A stretch of DNA of 64,000 nt. Origin: Gemmatimonadales bacterium (GTDB lineage: Bacteria; Gemmatimonadota; Gemmatimonadetes; Gemmatimonadales; GWC2-71-9). The first letter of the stretch is position 1. The number at the start of each line of letters is the position of its first letter. The notes under the pieces were generated by a model, which saw only the letters and a list, made by a program, of their open reading frames with translations, was not told where the DNA came from and searched no databases. The translations under genes were made by a program, and so were the position numbers. The stretch is from positions 1 through 64,000 of the forward strand of contig JAICWE010000006.1 of assembly GCA_025934955.1 (NCBI GenBank), given 5' to 3'. Below, one piece after another: positions 12,132 through 22,965 of this stretch.

Positions 12132-12183
12132 GCAGCCGACGGCGCGGGCGCATTGACCCCGCCGTCGTATATTGTGCGGCGCC

Positions 12184-13521
12184 ATGGCCGCCGATACCGC
12201 CGTCGTTACCGCCCCCTCGCGATCGCGCGACATTCTCGCGGATCTCTACGCCCACGCGGTCGCCGCCGCCATGCCGGGGCCGGCGATCCGCGCCGCGCTC
12301 GATCGCGACCCTCCGCCCGCCGGCCGCCGCGTCTGGCTCTTCGCGCTCGGCAAGGCGGCGCTGCCGATGGCCGACGCCGCGGTGGCCGCGCTCCACGCGT
12401 CGGGCGCGGCGCCGATCGGCGGAGTCGTCGTAGTGCCGGAGGCCGCTGCCGCGCCCCACTCGGCGCTCACGCTCGCCGTCGGCGACCACCCCGAGCCCGG
12501 CGCCGGCTCGTTCACCGCGGCCGCGCAGCTCGCCGTCGCGGCCGCCCGGGTGCGCGACGATGACGAAGCGTGGGTGCTGCTCTCCGGCGGCACCACCAGC
12601 CTCATCGGCGCGCCCGACGAAGGGATCAGCGCCGCCGACCTCACCGCGCTCTACGCGCTCCTGCTCCGCTCCGGCCTCGACATCGGCGCGATGAACCAGG
12701 TCCGCAAGCGATTCACCCGCTGGGGCGGCGGCCGGCTCGCGCGGGCACTCGCCCGCGCCGCGCGAGTGCGGCTCTACGTCGTCTCCGATGTCATCGGCGA
12801 CGATCTCGCCGCCATCGGCTCGGGCCCCTGCGTCCCCGATCCATCCAGCGCCGCCGACGTGCGGCGGCTCCTCGATGCCGCGGGGCTTCTCACGCGGCTA
12901 CCGCCGGCGCTCCGGCAACGGCTCGACATGGCTCAATGCGGCGAAACGGACGAAACCCCGAAGCCCGGGGATCCCGTCTTCGACCGCGTCCACATCGAGC
13001 TGATTGCGAGTAATCATCTGGCGCTCGAAGCCGCGGCCAGACGCGCGGCAGCGTTGGGCCTCGCTCCCGAGATCTTCGGCGATCCGATCGCCGGGGAGGC
13101 GTCGGTGGCCGGAGCGAGTGTAGCCGCAATGATTCTAAGGTATGTAACGTCGGCGGGAGCGCAACCGCCGGGATCACATTGTCTGATCTGGGGCGGCGAG
13201 ACCACGGTGACGATCGCCGGCGACGCGGGGCTCGGCGGACGCAGCCAGGAGCTGGCGCTCGCCGCGGCAGAGCGGCTCAGCGGCGCACCGGTCGGCGTGG
13301 CGCTGCTCGCGGCGGGCACCGACGGCCGCGACGGGCCGACCGACGCCGCCGGCGCGATCGTCGACGGCGGGACCTGGAACGCTATCGCCGCGGCGAACGG
13401 TGATCCCCGGCGCGCGCTCGCACGACACGACGCGTATCACGCGCTGGACGCCGCCGGCGCGCTGCTCCGGCCGGGGATGACCGGCACCAACGTGATGGAT
13501 GTGGTGATCGCGCTGGCTTAG
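12184..13521 (+). CDS. gck: Glycerate 2-kinase (MOFRL family)
   Basis: VWLFALGKAALPMADAA, LSGGTTSLIGAPDEGISAADLTALYALLLRSGLDIGAMNQVRKRFTRWGGGRLA, IWGGETTVTIAGDAGLGGRSQELALAAA, AAGTDGRDGPTDAAGA. Confidence 0.93.
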   Translation: MAADTAVVTAPSRSRDILADLYAHAVAAAMPGPAIRAALDRDPPPAGRRVWLFALGKAALPMADAAVAALHASGAAPIGGVVVVPEAAAAPHSALTLAVGDHPEPGAGSFTAAAQLAVAAARVRDDDEAWVLLSGGTTSLIGAPDEGISAADLTALYALLLRSGLDIGAMNQVRKRFTRWGGGRLARALARAARVRLYVVSDVIGDDLAAIGSGPCVPDPSSAADVRRLLDAAGLLTRLPPALRQRLDMAQCGETDETPKPGDPVFDRVHIELIASNHLALEAAARRAAALGLAPEIFGDPIAGEASVAGASVAAMILRYVTSAGAQPPGSHCLIWGGETTVTIAGDAGLGGRSQELALAAAERLSGAPVGVALLAAGTDGRDGPTDAAGAIVDGGTWNAIAAANGDPRRALARHDAYHALDAAGALLRPGMTGTNVMDVVIALA

Positions 13522-13985
13522 GGGTGGATCGGCTCGTGCGGCCGGAAGTCCCGGCCGAGCACGACGGTCACGTCAACCCGTCTGAGCGTGTCGGCCCGCG
13601 CGCTCACCGACCCGGCGCCGAGCACCGCGCGCACCTCGTCGCCGTGGGAGCGATCGCCCCGGCGCACCAGCACGCGGGTCGAGTCCGTAGCGCTGTCCGC
13701 GTTTGCCAGCAGTACGACGTCCACGCCTTCCCGCCGCAGCATCCGCGTCGCGACCCGCGCCAAGCCTTGTCGCCCGCTCCCGTTCAACACTTCCGCCACG
13801 ATGCGATCGGGGCCGGATGGAATGGCGTAGGCATGCCCCGCGACCCGATCGGGCGCGCGATGGAAGACGGCGAACGCGACCGCAGCGGCGCCGGCGATGA
13901 GCGCCGCCCCGATCAGCGCGCCGCGGGCGAGGGCGGTGCGGCGAGGCTGTTCCAGAAGCGGACCGTGGGCTCGGGAAGAGGCCAC
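13518..13985 (-). CDS. LytR C-terminal-domain (LytR_C) membrane-anchored protein
   Basis: TM segment ALARGALIGAALIAGAAAVAFAVF then IVAEVLNGSGRQGLARVATRMLRREGVDVVLLANAD...TRVLVRRGD; GTG start at 13985 overlaps the HD gene; start uncertain. Confidence 0.65.
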   Translation of the reverse strand: MASSRAHGPLLEQPRRTALARGALIGAALIAGAAAVAFAVFHRAPDRVAGHAYAIPSGPDRIVAEVLNGSGRQGLARVATRMLRREGVDVVLLANADSATDSTRVLVRRGDRSHGDEVRAVLGAGSVSARADTLRRVDVTVVLGRDFRPHEPIHP

Positions 13986-14500
13986 CCGGCGCGGATGACG
14001 TGAACCAGTCGCGCCTTCGCGACCTCGATCAGCACGCGGCGCGGATTGTCGGGCAATTCGTCGGCGAGCGCCGCGCGGAGATCGCGGTCGAACGGGCGAC
14101 CCGGCTCCAGGTAGTCGGCGCAGTAGAGCATCCGTCCCACCATATCCCACTCGGCGAGGCCCACCGAGTGGTAGCGCACCGCGTCGAGCACGCCGCGATC
14201 GAGCTCGCCGTCGGCCTTCGCCCGGGCGGCGCTCGCCGGGCCGTGGCGCAGTTCGGCCGGGCCGGGCGTGCCCGGCGCGAGGTGCGCCAGCTCGTCGTCA
14301 GGCGCGTCGCGCAACGCGTCGTGCAGCCACACCGCGCGAAGCCAGCGGTTGCGCTCGGAGTCCGGCACGCCGAGCGCTTCGGCCCAGCCGTGCACCAGCT
14401 CGGCGACGCGATGGATGTGGTCGAGGCGTTCCGGCGTGACAACGGCCCACACGGGGAGCGTGGGCCGTAGCTCGGACGGGGAGGGCCGGCCGCTGGGCAA
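13913..14500 (-). CDS. YqeK-like HD-domain hydrolase
   Basis: HIHRVAELVHGWAEALG, AVWLHDALRDAPDDEL, LRHGPASAARA, DAVRYHSVGLAEWDMVGRMLYCADYLEPGRPFD. Confidence 0.8.
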   Translation of the reverse strand: MPSGRPSPSELRPTLPVWAVVTPERLDHIHRVAELVHGWAEALGVPDSERNRWLRAVWLHDALRDAPDDELAHLAPGTPGPAELRHGPASAARAKADGELDRGVLDAVRYHSVGLAEWDMVGRMLYCADYLEPGRPFDRDLRAALADELPDNPRRVLIEVAKARLVHVIRAGWPLPEPTVRFWNSLAAPPSPAAR

Positions 14501-14505
14501 GGCCG

Positions 14506-14877
14506 CTAGCTCTCCGCGCGCAGCGACGGACGGACGATGCGGTTCCGATCGTCCACGAAGACGACGCGCGGCCGGTGGTGCGCGACTTCCTTCTCGTCGT
14601 ACATGCCGTAGGAGATCAGGATCACCAGGTCGCCCGGCATGCCGAGCCGCGCGGCGGCGCCGTTGAGCTGGATGACGCCGGAGCCGCGCGGGCCAGGGAT
14701 GACGTAGGTGCCGAGCCGCGCGCCGTTGTTCACGTTGACGATCTGGATCTCCTCGTAGGTGACCAGATCGGCGGCGTCGAGCAGATCCTCGTCCACGGTG
14801 AGCGACCCTTCGTAGTGCAGGTCGGCCGAGGTGATCGTGGCGCGATGGATCTTGGACTTCATCAGGTGACGCTGCAT
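14506..14877 (-). CDS. panD: Aspartate 1-decarboxylase
   Basis: [28 protein letters not shown] (self-processing GS site), [41 protein letters not shown]. Confidence 0.95.
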   Translation of the reverse strand: MQRHLMKSKIHRATITSADLHYEGSLTVDEDLLDAADLVTYEEIQIVNVNNGARLGTYVIPGPRGSGVIQLNGAAARLGMPGDLVILISYGMYDEKEVAHHRPRVVFVDDRNRIVRPSLRAES

Positions 14878-15728
14878 CAGACTCCGACTCCGAGGATGAT
14901 GTTGTCGATCAGGCGGGTCTGTCCGACCCGCGCGGCGACGGCGACGATCGTGTCGTCGCTCACCACGTTCAATGGATCGAGTCGGTCCGGATCGACGACC
15001 GCAATATAGTCGGCGGCGAGTCCCCCAGACACCTCGATCACGTCGCACACGACGCGCTCGATCGCCGCGGCGGAGCGCTCGCCCGCGACGTACGCGGCGT
15101 GCGCCGCCGCCAGGGCGCGGCTCAGCGCGAGCGCCCGCGTGCGCGCGGCCGGATCGAGGTAGCTGTTGCGGCTGCTGAGCGCGAGTCCGTCGGGCTCGCG
15201 CACCGTCGGCGCCACCGCAAGCTCGACCGGCCAGTCGAGGTCCCGCAGCATCCGCCGGATCAGGGCGGCCTGCTGAATGTCCTTCCGGCCGAACACCGCG
15301 ACGTCCGGCTGCACCAGATTGAGGAGCTTGGCGACGACGGTGAGCACGCCGGCGAAGTGGCCCGGCCGCACGGCGCCTTCCCAGCGCGCCGCCGCCGGGC
15401 CCGGCACGACGACGGTCTCCGCGCCCGGAGGGTACATCGTGGCGACGTCGGGCGTGAAGAGCAGCGCCACCCCGCGCGAGGCCGCGAGCGCGCGATCGCG
15501 CGGCAGATCGCGCGGATAGCGGGCGAGGTCCTCCGCCGGCGCGAACTGAAGCGGGTTGACGAAGATGCTCATGACGACGGCGTCGCTCAGGCGCCGCGCC
15601 TCGTCCACCAGCGCGAGGTGGCCCTCGTGCAGGAAACCCATCGTGGGCACGAAGCCGATCCGTCGCCCGGCGCGCCGCTGCCCGGCCGTCCAGGCGCGCA
15701 GCTCGGGAATGGAGGAGACTTCGAGCAT
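14877..15728 (-). CDS. panC: Pantothenate synthetase
   Basis: [90 protein letters not shown]. Confidence 0.96.
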   Translation of the reverse strand: MLEVSSIPELRAWTAGQRRAGRRIGFVPTMGFLHEGHLALVDEARRLSDAVVMSIFVNPLQFAPAEDLARYPRDLPRDRALAASRGVALLFTPDVATMYPPGAETVVVPGPAAARWEGAVRPGHFAGVLTVVAKLLNLVQPDVAVFGRKDIQQAALIRRMLRDLDWPVELAVAPTVREPDGLALSSRNSYLDPAARTRALALSRALAAAHAAYVAGERSAAAIERVVCDVIEVSGGLAADYIAVVDPDRLDPLNVVSDDTIVAVAARVGQTRLIDNIILGVGV

Positions 15729-15729
15729 G

Positions 15730-16542
15730 CTACTCGAAGCTGTGCTCCGGCCCCGGATACCGGCCCGACCGCACGTCGGCCGCGAAGCGGTCCGCGGCCT
15801 CGCGAACCGTGGAGGCGAGGTCAGCGTACCGGCGGAGGAACCGGGGCGAGAAGTCGGGATTGAGGCCGAGCATGTCGTGGAGCACCAGCACCTGCCCGTC
15901 ACACCCGGCGCCGGCCCCGATGCCGATGGTCGGCACCGTGAGCGTGCCGGAGATGCGCGCGGCGAGCGGCGCCGGCACCAGCTCGAGCACCACGCCGCAC
16001 GCGCCGGCGTCCTCGAGGTACTGGGCGTCGGCCATCAGGCGGTTGGCGGTCAGCTCGTCGCGCCCCTGCACCCGGTAGCCGCCGAGCGCGTGCACCGACT
16101 GCGGCGTGAGCCCGAGATGCCCGAGCACCGGGATCCCCCGCTCCACCAGCGCGCGCACCGTCGGCGCCATCGCCGCGCCGCCCTCGAGCTTGACGCCGTG
16201 CGCGCCGCTCCCGGCCAGCACCCGGCCGGCGTTCCGGATCGCTTCCTCGATCGACACCTGATAGGTGAGGAACGGCAGGTCCACGAAGACCAGCCGGTCG
16301 GGCGCGCCGCGCCGAACCGACGCGGCGTGATAGACCATCTGATCCAGCGTCGCGCCCAAGGTCGTCTCGTGACCGCCGAGCACCTGGTGCAGCGAGTCGC
16401 CCACCAGCAGCAGGTCGATGTCGGCCGCGGCGAGCAATCGCGCGAAGAGCGCGTCGTAGCAGGTCAGCATCGTGATCTTCCGGCCCGCCGCCTTCATGGC
16501 GACGAGATCGAGCACGGTGCGCGGGCGCGCCTCAGCGGCCAT
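15730..16542 (-). CDS. panB: 3-methyl-2-oxobutanoate hydroxymethyltransferase
   Basis: MLTCYDALFARLLAAADIDLLLVGDSLHQVLGGHETTLGATLDQMVYHAASV, VKLEGG, GHLGLTPQSVH, GIGAGAGCDGQVLVLHDMLGL. Confidence 0.96.
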   Translation of the reverse strand: MAAEARPRTVLDLVAMKAAGRKITMLTCYDALFARLLAAADIDLLLVGDSLHQVLGGHETTLGATLDQMVYHAASVRRGAPDRLVFVDLPFLTYQVSIEEAIRNAGRVLAGSGAHGVKLEGGAAMAPTVRALVERGIPVLGHLGLTPQSVHALGGYRVQGRDELTANRLMADAQYLEDAGACGVVLELVPAPLAARISGTLTVPTIGIGAGAGCDGQVLVLHDMLGLNPDFSPRFLRRYADLASTVREAADRFAADVRSGRYPGPEHSFE

Positions 16543-16945
16543 GGCTGCTCAGCTCCGCCAGCTCCCGGCGCCAGAAGTCGCGCCGCGGAAGGCCGGGGTG
16601 AGGAATGACGAGATCGGGCTCGGCGATCACGCGCTCGCCGTAGCGGACGATGTCGAGGTCGAGCGTGCGCGAGCCCCAGTGCTCGCCGCGGGACCGGCCC
16701 GCGGCGCGCTCGATCTCCTGACAGGCGTGGAGCAGCGCGCGGGGCTCGAGCGCAGTCTCCAGCAGCACCATCTGATTGAGGTACGCCGGCTGCGCCTTCC
16801 CTTCCAGCGGCGCGGTCTCCTCGACCGCGCTCGCGCCCACGAGGGCCGTGTCCGGCAGGGCCGCGAGGGCGGCGCGGGCAGCGGCGAGGTAGCCCGCGCG
16901 ATCGCCGAGGTTGCTGCCGAGCGCGATCCAGGCCAGCTCGGCCAC
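16532..16945 (-). CDS. folK: 2-amino-4-hydroxy-6-hydroxymethyldihydropteridine pyrophosphokinase
   Basis: AWIALGSNLGDRAGYLAAAR, SRTLDLDIVRYGERVIAEPDLVIPHP. Confidence 0.94.
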   Translation of the reverse strand: MAELAWIALGSNLGDRAGYLAAARAALAALPDTALVGASAVEETAPLEGKAQPAYLNQMVLLETALEPRALLHACQEIERAAGRSRGEHWGSRTLDLDIVRYGERVIAEPDLVIPHPGLPRRDFWRRELAELSSHGR

Positions 16946-16946
16946 G

Positions 16947-19019
16947 TCAGCCGCTCGCGACGAAGTGGCGCGCGATCGCCTGCAGCTCCATGGCGACGTC
17001 GCCCAGCTCGGCGATGGTGCGCTCGAGATCGGCCTGGCCCCGCGCGGCGAGCTGCGCCTGCTCCGCGAGCGCGTCGGTTTCGCTGCGGGCCCGGCGGCTC
17101 ACCGCGGCAACTTCGCCGATGCGCGCGGCGAGCCGTTCGAAGTCGGTCACCTGCGCCGCCGCCGTGCCGGCGATCCGCCCGGCATGGCCGCCGGCCTCGC
17201 CGGTCGCGGCGGTGATGGCGTCGAGCGCGCGCGCGGCGTTGCTGCTCAGCTCCTCGACGTCGGCGACGACGCTCTGTCCGCGATCCATCTGGGTCGTGAC
17301 CCGCTCCATCCGCTCCGCGATCGCGGTGGTGAGGGTGCCGGCCTCGCGCGCCGCCTGGAGACTCTGCGCGGCGAGCTGCCGCACCTCCTCCGCCACGATG
17401 GCGAAGCCCCGCCCCTCACGGCCGGCGCGCGCCGCCTCGATGGCGGCGTTGAGCGCGATCAGGTTGGTCGCGTCCGCGATCTCGCGAATGGCGCCGATGA
17501 ATCCGGTGATCCGCCGTGTCACCGCGCCGAGCTCCGTCACCTGCTGCGTGCTGTCGCCGACGAACTGCTTGAGTCGCACCAGCCGCTCGATCGCGTCGCC
17601 CACGACGGCGCGGTTCCGGCTCGCGACCTCGGCGGCGTCGCGGCTGGCCGCGGCGGCCCGCGCGCCCTGCTCCGCCATGCTCTGCGAGCCGCGGGCGAGC
17701 GCGGTCGTCGCCTCCAACCCGCTGGCGACGAACGCGTCCTGCTCCGCCACGGTGCGCTGCATCGCCTGGGACGCCGTGGCGAGCGCGGCGGCGGAGGCGC
17801 GGAGCGACTCGGTGGCGCGGGCGAGCGCGCCCACCTGCGTGCCGATCTGCCCGACGGTGTTCACCAGCGGCCGCCGCAATTCGGCGATATGGATCGCGGT
17901 GGCGACCTGGGTGGCGAGCGTCGCCAGCGCCGCGAGGTCCTTGGCGCCGTATATGTGGCGCTTGGGATGATCGATCTCGATCGTGCCCAGCGCCTCCTCG
18001 CCGAACCGGATCGGATAGACCACGATGCTCCCGACGCCGTCCGCGGCGGAGGTGATCCGCGGGTCGCGCGAGGCGTCGCGGATCTGCACCGGGCGCAAGC
18101 CGTCGAGCGCCTCGCGGCGGAGCCGCGGGCCGTCCGCGGGCGGCGCGCCGCGGCCGGGCCGCCCGGACTCGCTGCGATAGACGAGTGAGGTCTCGTCGAC
18201 GCCCCGGTAGATCCGGAAATCGCCCCAATCGAGCAGCCGGTAGCCCAGCCGCTCGATCTGGTCGAACGATGCGGCGAGCGTCGCGGTACTCGCGATCGAC
18301 GTCTCCATCAGGTGGACCTTGTTCAGGTCCTCCGCGGCGATCGCCTCCTCCAGGATCCGCTTGGTGACGAGCCCGGCCACCGCGAGCACCAGGCCCACCG
18401 CGACCCAGCCGAGCGGCGAGACGGCCCGGAGTGCCGCCACCACGAGCACGGCGGCCACCGTGCCGATGCCGTACGACACGACCTCCCAGCGGAGGATCAG
18501 CAGCCGCTCGGCGCTCTCGAGCTTGTCCCGAAGCAGCAGGGTGAAGTAGAAGAGCGTGCGACTGGCGATGAAGTAGAGCAGCGCGAGCGTCGCCGCCGCC
18601 GGCAGGAACGCGAGGGTGAGCCCCGGACGATCGGTGGCGCGCAGCACCACGGCATAGCCGCCGAACGCGCTCACGAACGCCAGGACCTCGCGTCCGGCGT
18701 TGACCAGCGCGGCGTAGCCGGGCTTCCGTTGCCAGACTCCGTCCGCCACGAGCGTGCCTAACGCCAGCGCGATGACCACCGGCGACGGGCCCACGGTGAC
18801 CGCGCCGGCCAGCACGGCGATGGTCGTCTGGGTCAGATACGAATACTTGCTGAGCCGTACCGGGAACCCGCGCAGCAGCACGACGCTCGCCAGCAGCACC
18901 AGTGTCGCCAGCGGCTGGTGCACCCAGCGATGGTCGAGACCGACCACCAGCAGCGCCACCCCGAGGCCGCCGATGACGAGCCCGGCGGCGTAGCGCTCCA
19001 GCACCCGGCTCACGGTCAT
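16947..19019 (-). CDS. Polytopic-membrane/GAF/methyl-accepting-chemotaxis-type signal transducer
   Basis: N-terminal run of hydrophobic helices, GAF-like segment ([38 protein letters not shown]), then MCP signalling core ([43 protein letters not shown]). Confidence 0.85.
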   Translation of the reverse strand: MTVSRVLERYAAGLVIGGLGVALLVVGLDHRWVHQPLATLVLLASVVLLRGFPVRLSKYSYLTQTTIAVLAGAVTVGPSPVVIALALGTLVADGVWQRKPGYAALVNAGREVLAFVSAFGGYAVVLRATDRPGLTLAFLPAAATLALLYFIASRTLFYFTLLLRDKLESAERLLILRWEVVSYGIGTVAAVLVVAALRAVSPLGWVAVGLVLAVAGLVTKRILEEAIAAEDLNKVHLMETSIASTATLAASFDQIERLGYRLLDWGDFRIYRGVDETSLVYRSESGRPGRGAPPADGPRLRREALDGLRPVQIRDASRDPRITSAADGVGSIVVYPIRFGEEALGTIEIDHPKRHIYGAKDLAALATLATQVATAIHIAELRRPLVNTVGQIGTQVGALARATESLRASAAALATASQAMQRTVAEQDAFVASGLEATTALARGSQSMAEQGARAAAASRDAAEVASRNRAVVGDAIERLVRLKQFVGDSTQQVTELGAVTRRITGFIGAIREIADATNLIALNAAIEAARAGREGRGFAIVAEEVRQLAAQSLQAAREAGTLTTAIAERMERVTTQMDRGQSVVADVEELSSNAARALDAITAATGEAGGHAGRIAGTAAAQVTDFERLAARIGEVAAVSRRARSETDALAEQAQLAARGQADLERTIAELGDVAMELQAIARHFVASG

Positions 19020-19846
19020 CGCGCCGCTCCGCTCACCACCCGGGTCACGGGGGCCGCGGTGCGCTCGTCCATGGCGAGCCGCAGCTCGCGGAGGACCGCC
19101 GCCGCGGCCGCCACCCCCTCGCGTCCGAGCCGTTCCACCAGCGCGCTCCCGACGACGACACCGTCGGCGAGCGCCGCGACATCCGCCGCCTGCGCCGGCG
19201 TCGAGATGCCGAAGCCGACCGCGACCGGCAGTGCCGTCGCCGCGCGGACCCGCGCGACCGACTCGGCGAGCCCCGTCGCGAGATCGCGCGACGCGCCGGT
19301 CAGGCCCAGTCGGCCGACGAGATAAATGAAGCCCTCGGCGCCGCGCACCGTGTCACGGAGCCGCTCGTCGCGCGTGGTCGGCGCCACCAGCCGGATCAGC
19401 TCCAGCGGGCTCTCGGCGACCATCCGCTCGAGCGCGGGGTCGGCGCCGGCGGGCAGATCGGTGAGCAGCAGCCCGGCGACGCCGAGCGCCGCCGCATCGG
19501 CCAGGAAGCGCGTGACACCGTAACGCAGGATCGGATTGACGTAGCTGAACACCACCACCGGCTTCCGCAGCCCCGCCTCGCGGATCAGCGCGAGGGTGCC
19601 GGCCAACGTCATCCCGCCGCCGAGCGCGTCGAAGGTCGATCGCTGGATCGTGGGGCCGTCGGCGAGCGGATCGCTGAACGGCACGCCGACCTCGATGATG
19701 TCGGCGATCTCGTCCGCGGCCCGCAACGCGGCAAGACTCGATGCGCGGTCGGGATGGCCGGCCGTGAGGTACGGCACCAGCGCGGCGCGGCGCTCGGCGC
19801 GGAGCGCGCTCCACGTGCGGGCGAGGCGTGACGGCATGTCAGACAA
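19016..19846 (-). CDS. trpA: Tryptophan synthase alpha chain
   Basis: [93 protein letters not shown]. Confidence 0.96.
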   Translation of the reverse strand: MSDMPSRLARTWSALRAERRAALVPYLTAGHPDRASSLAALRAADEIADIIEVGVPFSDPLADGPTIQRSTFDALGGGMTLAGTLALIREAGLRKPVVVFSYVNPILRYGVTRFLADAAALGVAGLLLTDLPAGADPALERMVAESPLELIRLVAPTTRDERLRDTVRGAEGFIYLVGRLGLTGASRDLATGLAESVARVRAATALPVAVGFGISTPAQAADVAALADGVVVGSALVERLGREGVAAAAAVLRELRLAMDERTAAPVTRVVSGAAR

Positions 19847-21296
19847 AGTAGTCGCCGACGGTGAGGCCGAAGCGCGCCGGATTGGAGACTTTCACCACCG
19901 AGCGGACGAACGCCCCGCTGCCGTCGGTCTCCGACAGATCGACCGGCCGGCCCGGCGGCGGAACCGTGCCGCCGTCCACGTCGATCGCGATCCGCACCAG
20001 CGGCCGATTGAGATGCTGGCCCTCCGGGTTGGGCGCGTAGACCACCCCCACCTCGAGTGTGTCGAGGATGACGCAGGTGCCGACCGGGTAGATGCCGATC
20101 AGGTTGATCAGGGCCTTCACCAGCACCAGGTCGTAGCCGCGCTTCGGGTTCTCCCACATCTCGCGCAGCACCTGGTCCGGCTCGATCGGCACCGTCTGGT
20201 AGCTGCGCCGCGTGGTCGCCGCGTCGAAGCCGTCGGCCACGGCGACGATCCGGGAGAAGATGCCGAGCTCGCGCGGCCGCACGGTACGGGGATAGCCGGT
20301 CAGGTCGGTCTTCATGTGGTGCTCGAACGCGGTGAGAATCGAGCGATAGGGGATCTCGTCGTAGCCGCGTAGCCCGAACAGCGTCAGGGCGCCGAGCCAC
20401 GGATGCGCCTGCATGGCGAACCACTCGCGCTCGTCGAGGCCGCCGGCCTTGTTGAGGATCTCGAGCGGCACCCGCGCCTTGCCGATGTCGTGCATCAGCG
20501 CGGTCATGCCGAGATCGTAGAGCTGGAGCTTGGAGAAGCCGAGCTTCTTGCCCAGCGCGACGGAGAAGATGCAGACGTTCACCGAGTGGGTGAAGGTGTA
20601 CTCGTCGTAGTCGCGGAGGGTGGTGAGTCCCACCAGCGACGTCTCGTTGTTGAGCACCTGATCCACGATCATCTGCACCGCGCGCTTCACCCGCTTCACA
20701 CCGGTCGCGCGGCCCATGCGGACGCTGGTGATGACGTCACGGGTGACGGCGACGCCCTGCGCGTAGGTCCGCTTGGCGACCTCGCGCTGCCGCTCGATGT
20801 CGTCCAGGGTCTCCGGCGCCACCGTCGCGCGCTCGACGTCGAGGTGTCCGACGTCCGCCGCCGCGAGCCGCTCGTGCAGCTCCTCGAACAGCTCGGTATC
20901 CGTGCCCTTCGCGGACAGGCTGAGCAGGATGCTGAGGAACGCCTGCCATTCTCGGCGGTCGACGCCGGCGTGCACCCGCAGCACGCCGATGTCGAAGCCG
21001 CGGAACAGCGCGAGCATATGGCTGAACGAGGCGTAGTTGTCCAGCTCGAGGCGGAGGCGGGTCTGATTGACGAAGATGAAATCGCCGGCGAGCCGGATCT
21101 CCAGCGGACTCTCGACCGCCAGGAGGTGCTGGGCCGAGGCGCCAAGATCGTCGAGCGACTTCTGCACCGTGGCGTTCTCGACCGGATAGAGCTTGAGACT
21201 GCGGAGCGCGGCGTAGAGCGTGAGCAGGAGCCCGCGCCCGCCCGAGCGCATCAGCGCGTCACCGGAGAGCTGGGTGTCGGGCGACGCGCCGGTCAC
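19839..21296 (-). CDS. HD-GYP domain protein with N-terminal domain shared with the adjacent HEAT-repeat gene
   Basis: HSVNVCIFSVALGKKLGFSKLQLYDLGMTALMHDIGKARVP...EHHMKTDLTGYPRTV...IVAVADGFDA; GTG start overlaps upstream stop. Confidence 0.88.
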   Translation of the reverse strand: MTGASPDTQLSGDALMRSGGRGLLLTLYAALRSLKLYPVENATVQKSLDDLGASAQHLLAVESPLEIRLAGDFIFVNQTRLRLELDNYASFSHMLALFRGFDIGVLRVHAGVDRREWQAFLSILLSLSAKGTDTELFEELHERLAAADVGHLDVERATVAPETLDDIERQREVAKRTYAQGVAVTRDVITSVRMGRATGVKRVKRAVQMIVDQVLNNETSLVGLTTLRDYDEYTFTHSVNVCIFSVALGKKLGFSKLQLYDLGMTALMHDIGKARVPLEILNKAGGLDEREWFAMQAHPWLGALTLFGLRGYDEIPYRSILTAFEHHMKTDLTGYPRTVRPRELGIFSRIVAVADGFDAATTRRSYQTVPIEPDQVLREMWENPKRGYDLVLVKALINLIGIYPVGTCVILDTLEVGVVYAPNPEGQHLNRPLVRIAIDVDGGTVPPPGRPVDLSETDGSGAFVRSVVKVSNPARFGLTVGDYFV

Positions 21297-22965
21297 GCGC
21301 CGGCCTCGCGGAGCGCGCGGCTCACCGCGCTTCTGACCACCAGCTCCTTGTCGTCGGCGGCGCGCTGGAGCAGTGCGCGGGCTTCGGCCGTGCGGATCTT
21401 GGCGATCGCCATGGCGGCGCAGGCGCGGGTCTCGGGCGGGTAGCGGTAGCCGATCAGCCCGCGGCCCAGCAGCATCCCCTCCAGCTGCTGGAGCCCGGGC
21501 CCGCCCGCGATGGCGCCGTACGCCTCGAAGAACGCCATCTTCTCCGTCAGGTCCAGCTCCTTCACGTGTTTCCCGGCCACCACCGTCTCCACCCGCCGGA
21601 GCGCGCCCTTGAATCCCCGCGCGCCGCACGCCCGCACCGCGGCGAGGCGCACCAGCCGATCGTCGTCGTCGATCGCGCGCTCGAGGTGCTGCAGCGCCCC
21701 GGCGGTGCCGATCTCGTTCAGCGCCTGCACCGCCGCGAGCCGCACCGACGCGTCGGCGTGGCCCAGGGTGTCACCCAGTCCGGCCACCGCGCCCTGCAGC
21801 TTGAGCCGGCCGCAGATCGCGACCACGCCCGCGAGCGCCTCGGACTCCGGCAGTCGCAGCAGCCGCAGCACCTCCGGCTGGTGCGCCGTGGCAAGGCGGT
21901 CCGCGGCCTGCTCGAGCAGTTGGCGTACCGCCGGCGTCGCGACCATCGGCAGCGCGGCCACGATCGGCTCGAGCGCCGCGGGACGCAGCTCCTTCAACAG
22001 CTCGTTCACGTCGGCATCGTCCGGACGCACGCTGGCCTCGTCGAGCGCCTGCACCAGCTGGCGGACGATCGTCGGCTCGCTCAGCTGGGCGTCGAACTGC
22101 GCCAGCTGGGCCCGGTGCGCCGGGTCGAGCGACGGCGTGCGCGCCGCGAGCGTGCGGGTTTCCCGCAGCACCGCGGCCACGGTGCGGAATTCGTTCTTGT
22201 TGAGCAGGTTCGGGAAGAGGTGCTCGACGATGCCGATGATCTCGCCGCGCACCTGCGCGTCGCCGTGGCCCTCGAAGATGTCGTACAGCGCGGCGAGGGC
22301 GGAGCTGCGCACGTCGCGCCGGTACTCCTTGCCCACCTCGTCGACGACGTACTGGATCTCGGCTTCGTCGAGGAAGTAGAGCGTGGAGTCGAAGTCATCG
22401 AGATCGACGACACCCTTCGGGCGCGGCGCCTCCCGCTCCTGCTCGACCACGGCGCGCCGCTGCTCCGGGGCCACCTCCGCCGCCGGCGCCGCCGCCGGCG
22501 TCTGCTCGTCGCCGAACGCCTCGGCAAACTGGTACTGGATGTAGGCGAACTCCCGCTCCCAGAGCAGCGTCAGCAGATCGTCGCCCGCATCGGCGGGGAG
22601 GAACCGCGCGCGATTCACCAGTTCCAGGAACGCCACGATCTCCTCGTCCTGCGCGCCGCGGCGCAGCGTGAGGCTGCGCATGCCGTCCTTGAACAGCCAC
22701 CACGCCAGACTCTCCGTCTTGGTCGGCTGGTGGTAGACGACCTCGTCCTCCCAGTGGAAATCCGTCTCCACCACCTGCAGCGTGATCTCGTCGGTCAGCG
22801 CCCACAGCGGCTCGAACGCCGAGCGCACGCCGGCGATGGCGCGCTGGTAGATCGGATTGTTGGGGAGATAGATCTGAAAGGCGCGGAGTGCCTTCACCAC
22901 ACTCTGCACCACGTCGCTGATCGCGGCGGCGACGGGCGACGCGGTCTCCTGCCCCGTCCCCGCCG

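Noticed and set aside
12151-12173. TTGACC (12153) as -35 for the TATATT -10 of gck
   Set aside because: Spacer is only 9 bp; not a plausible sigma-70 promoter pair, so only the -10-like element is mentioned.
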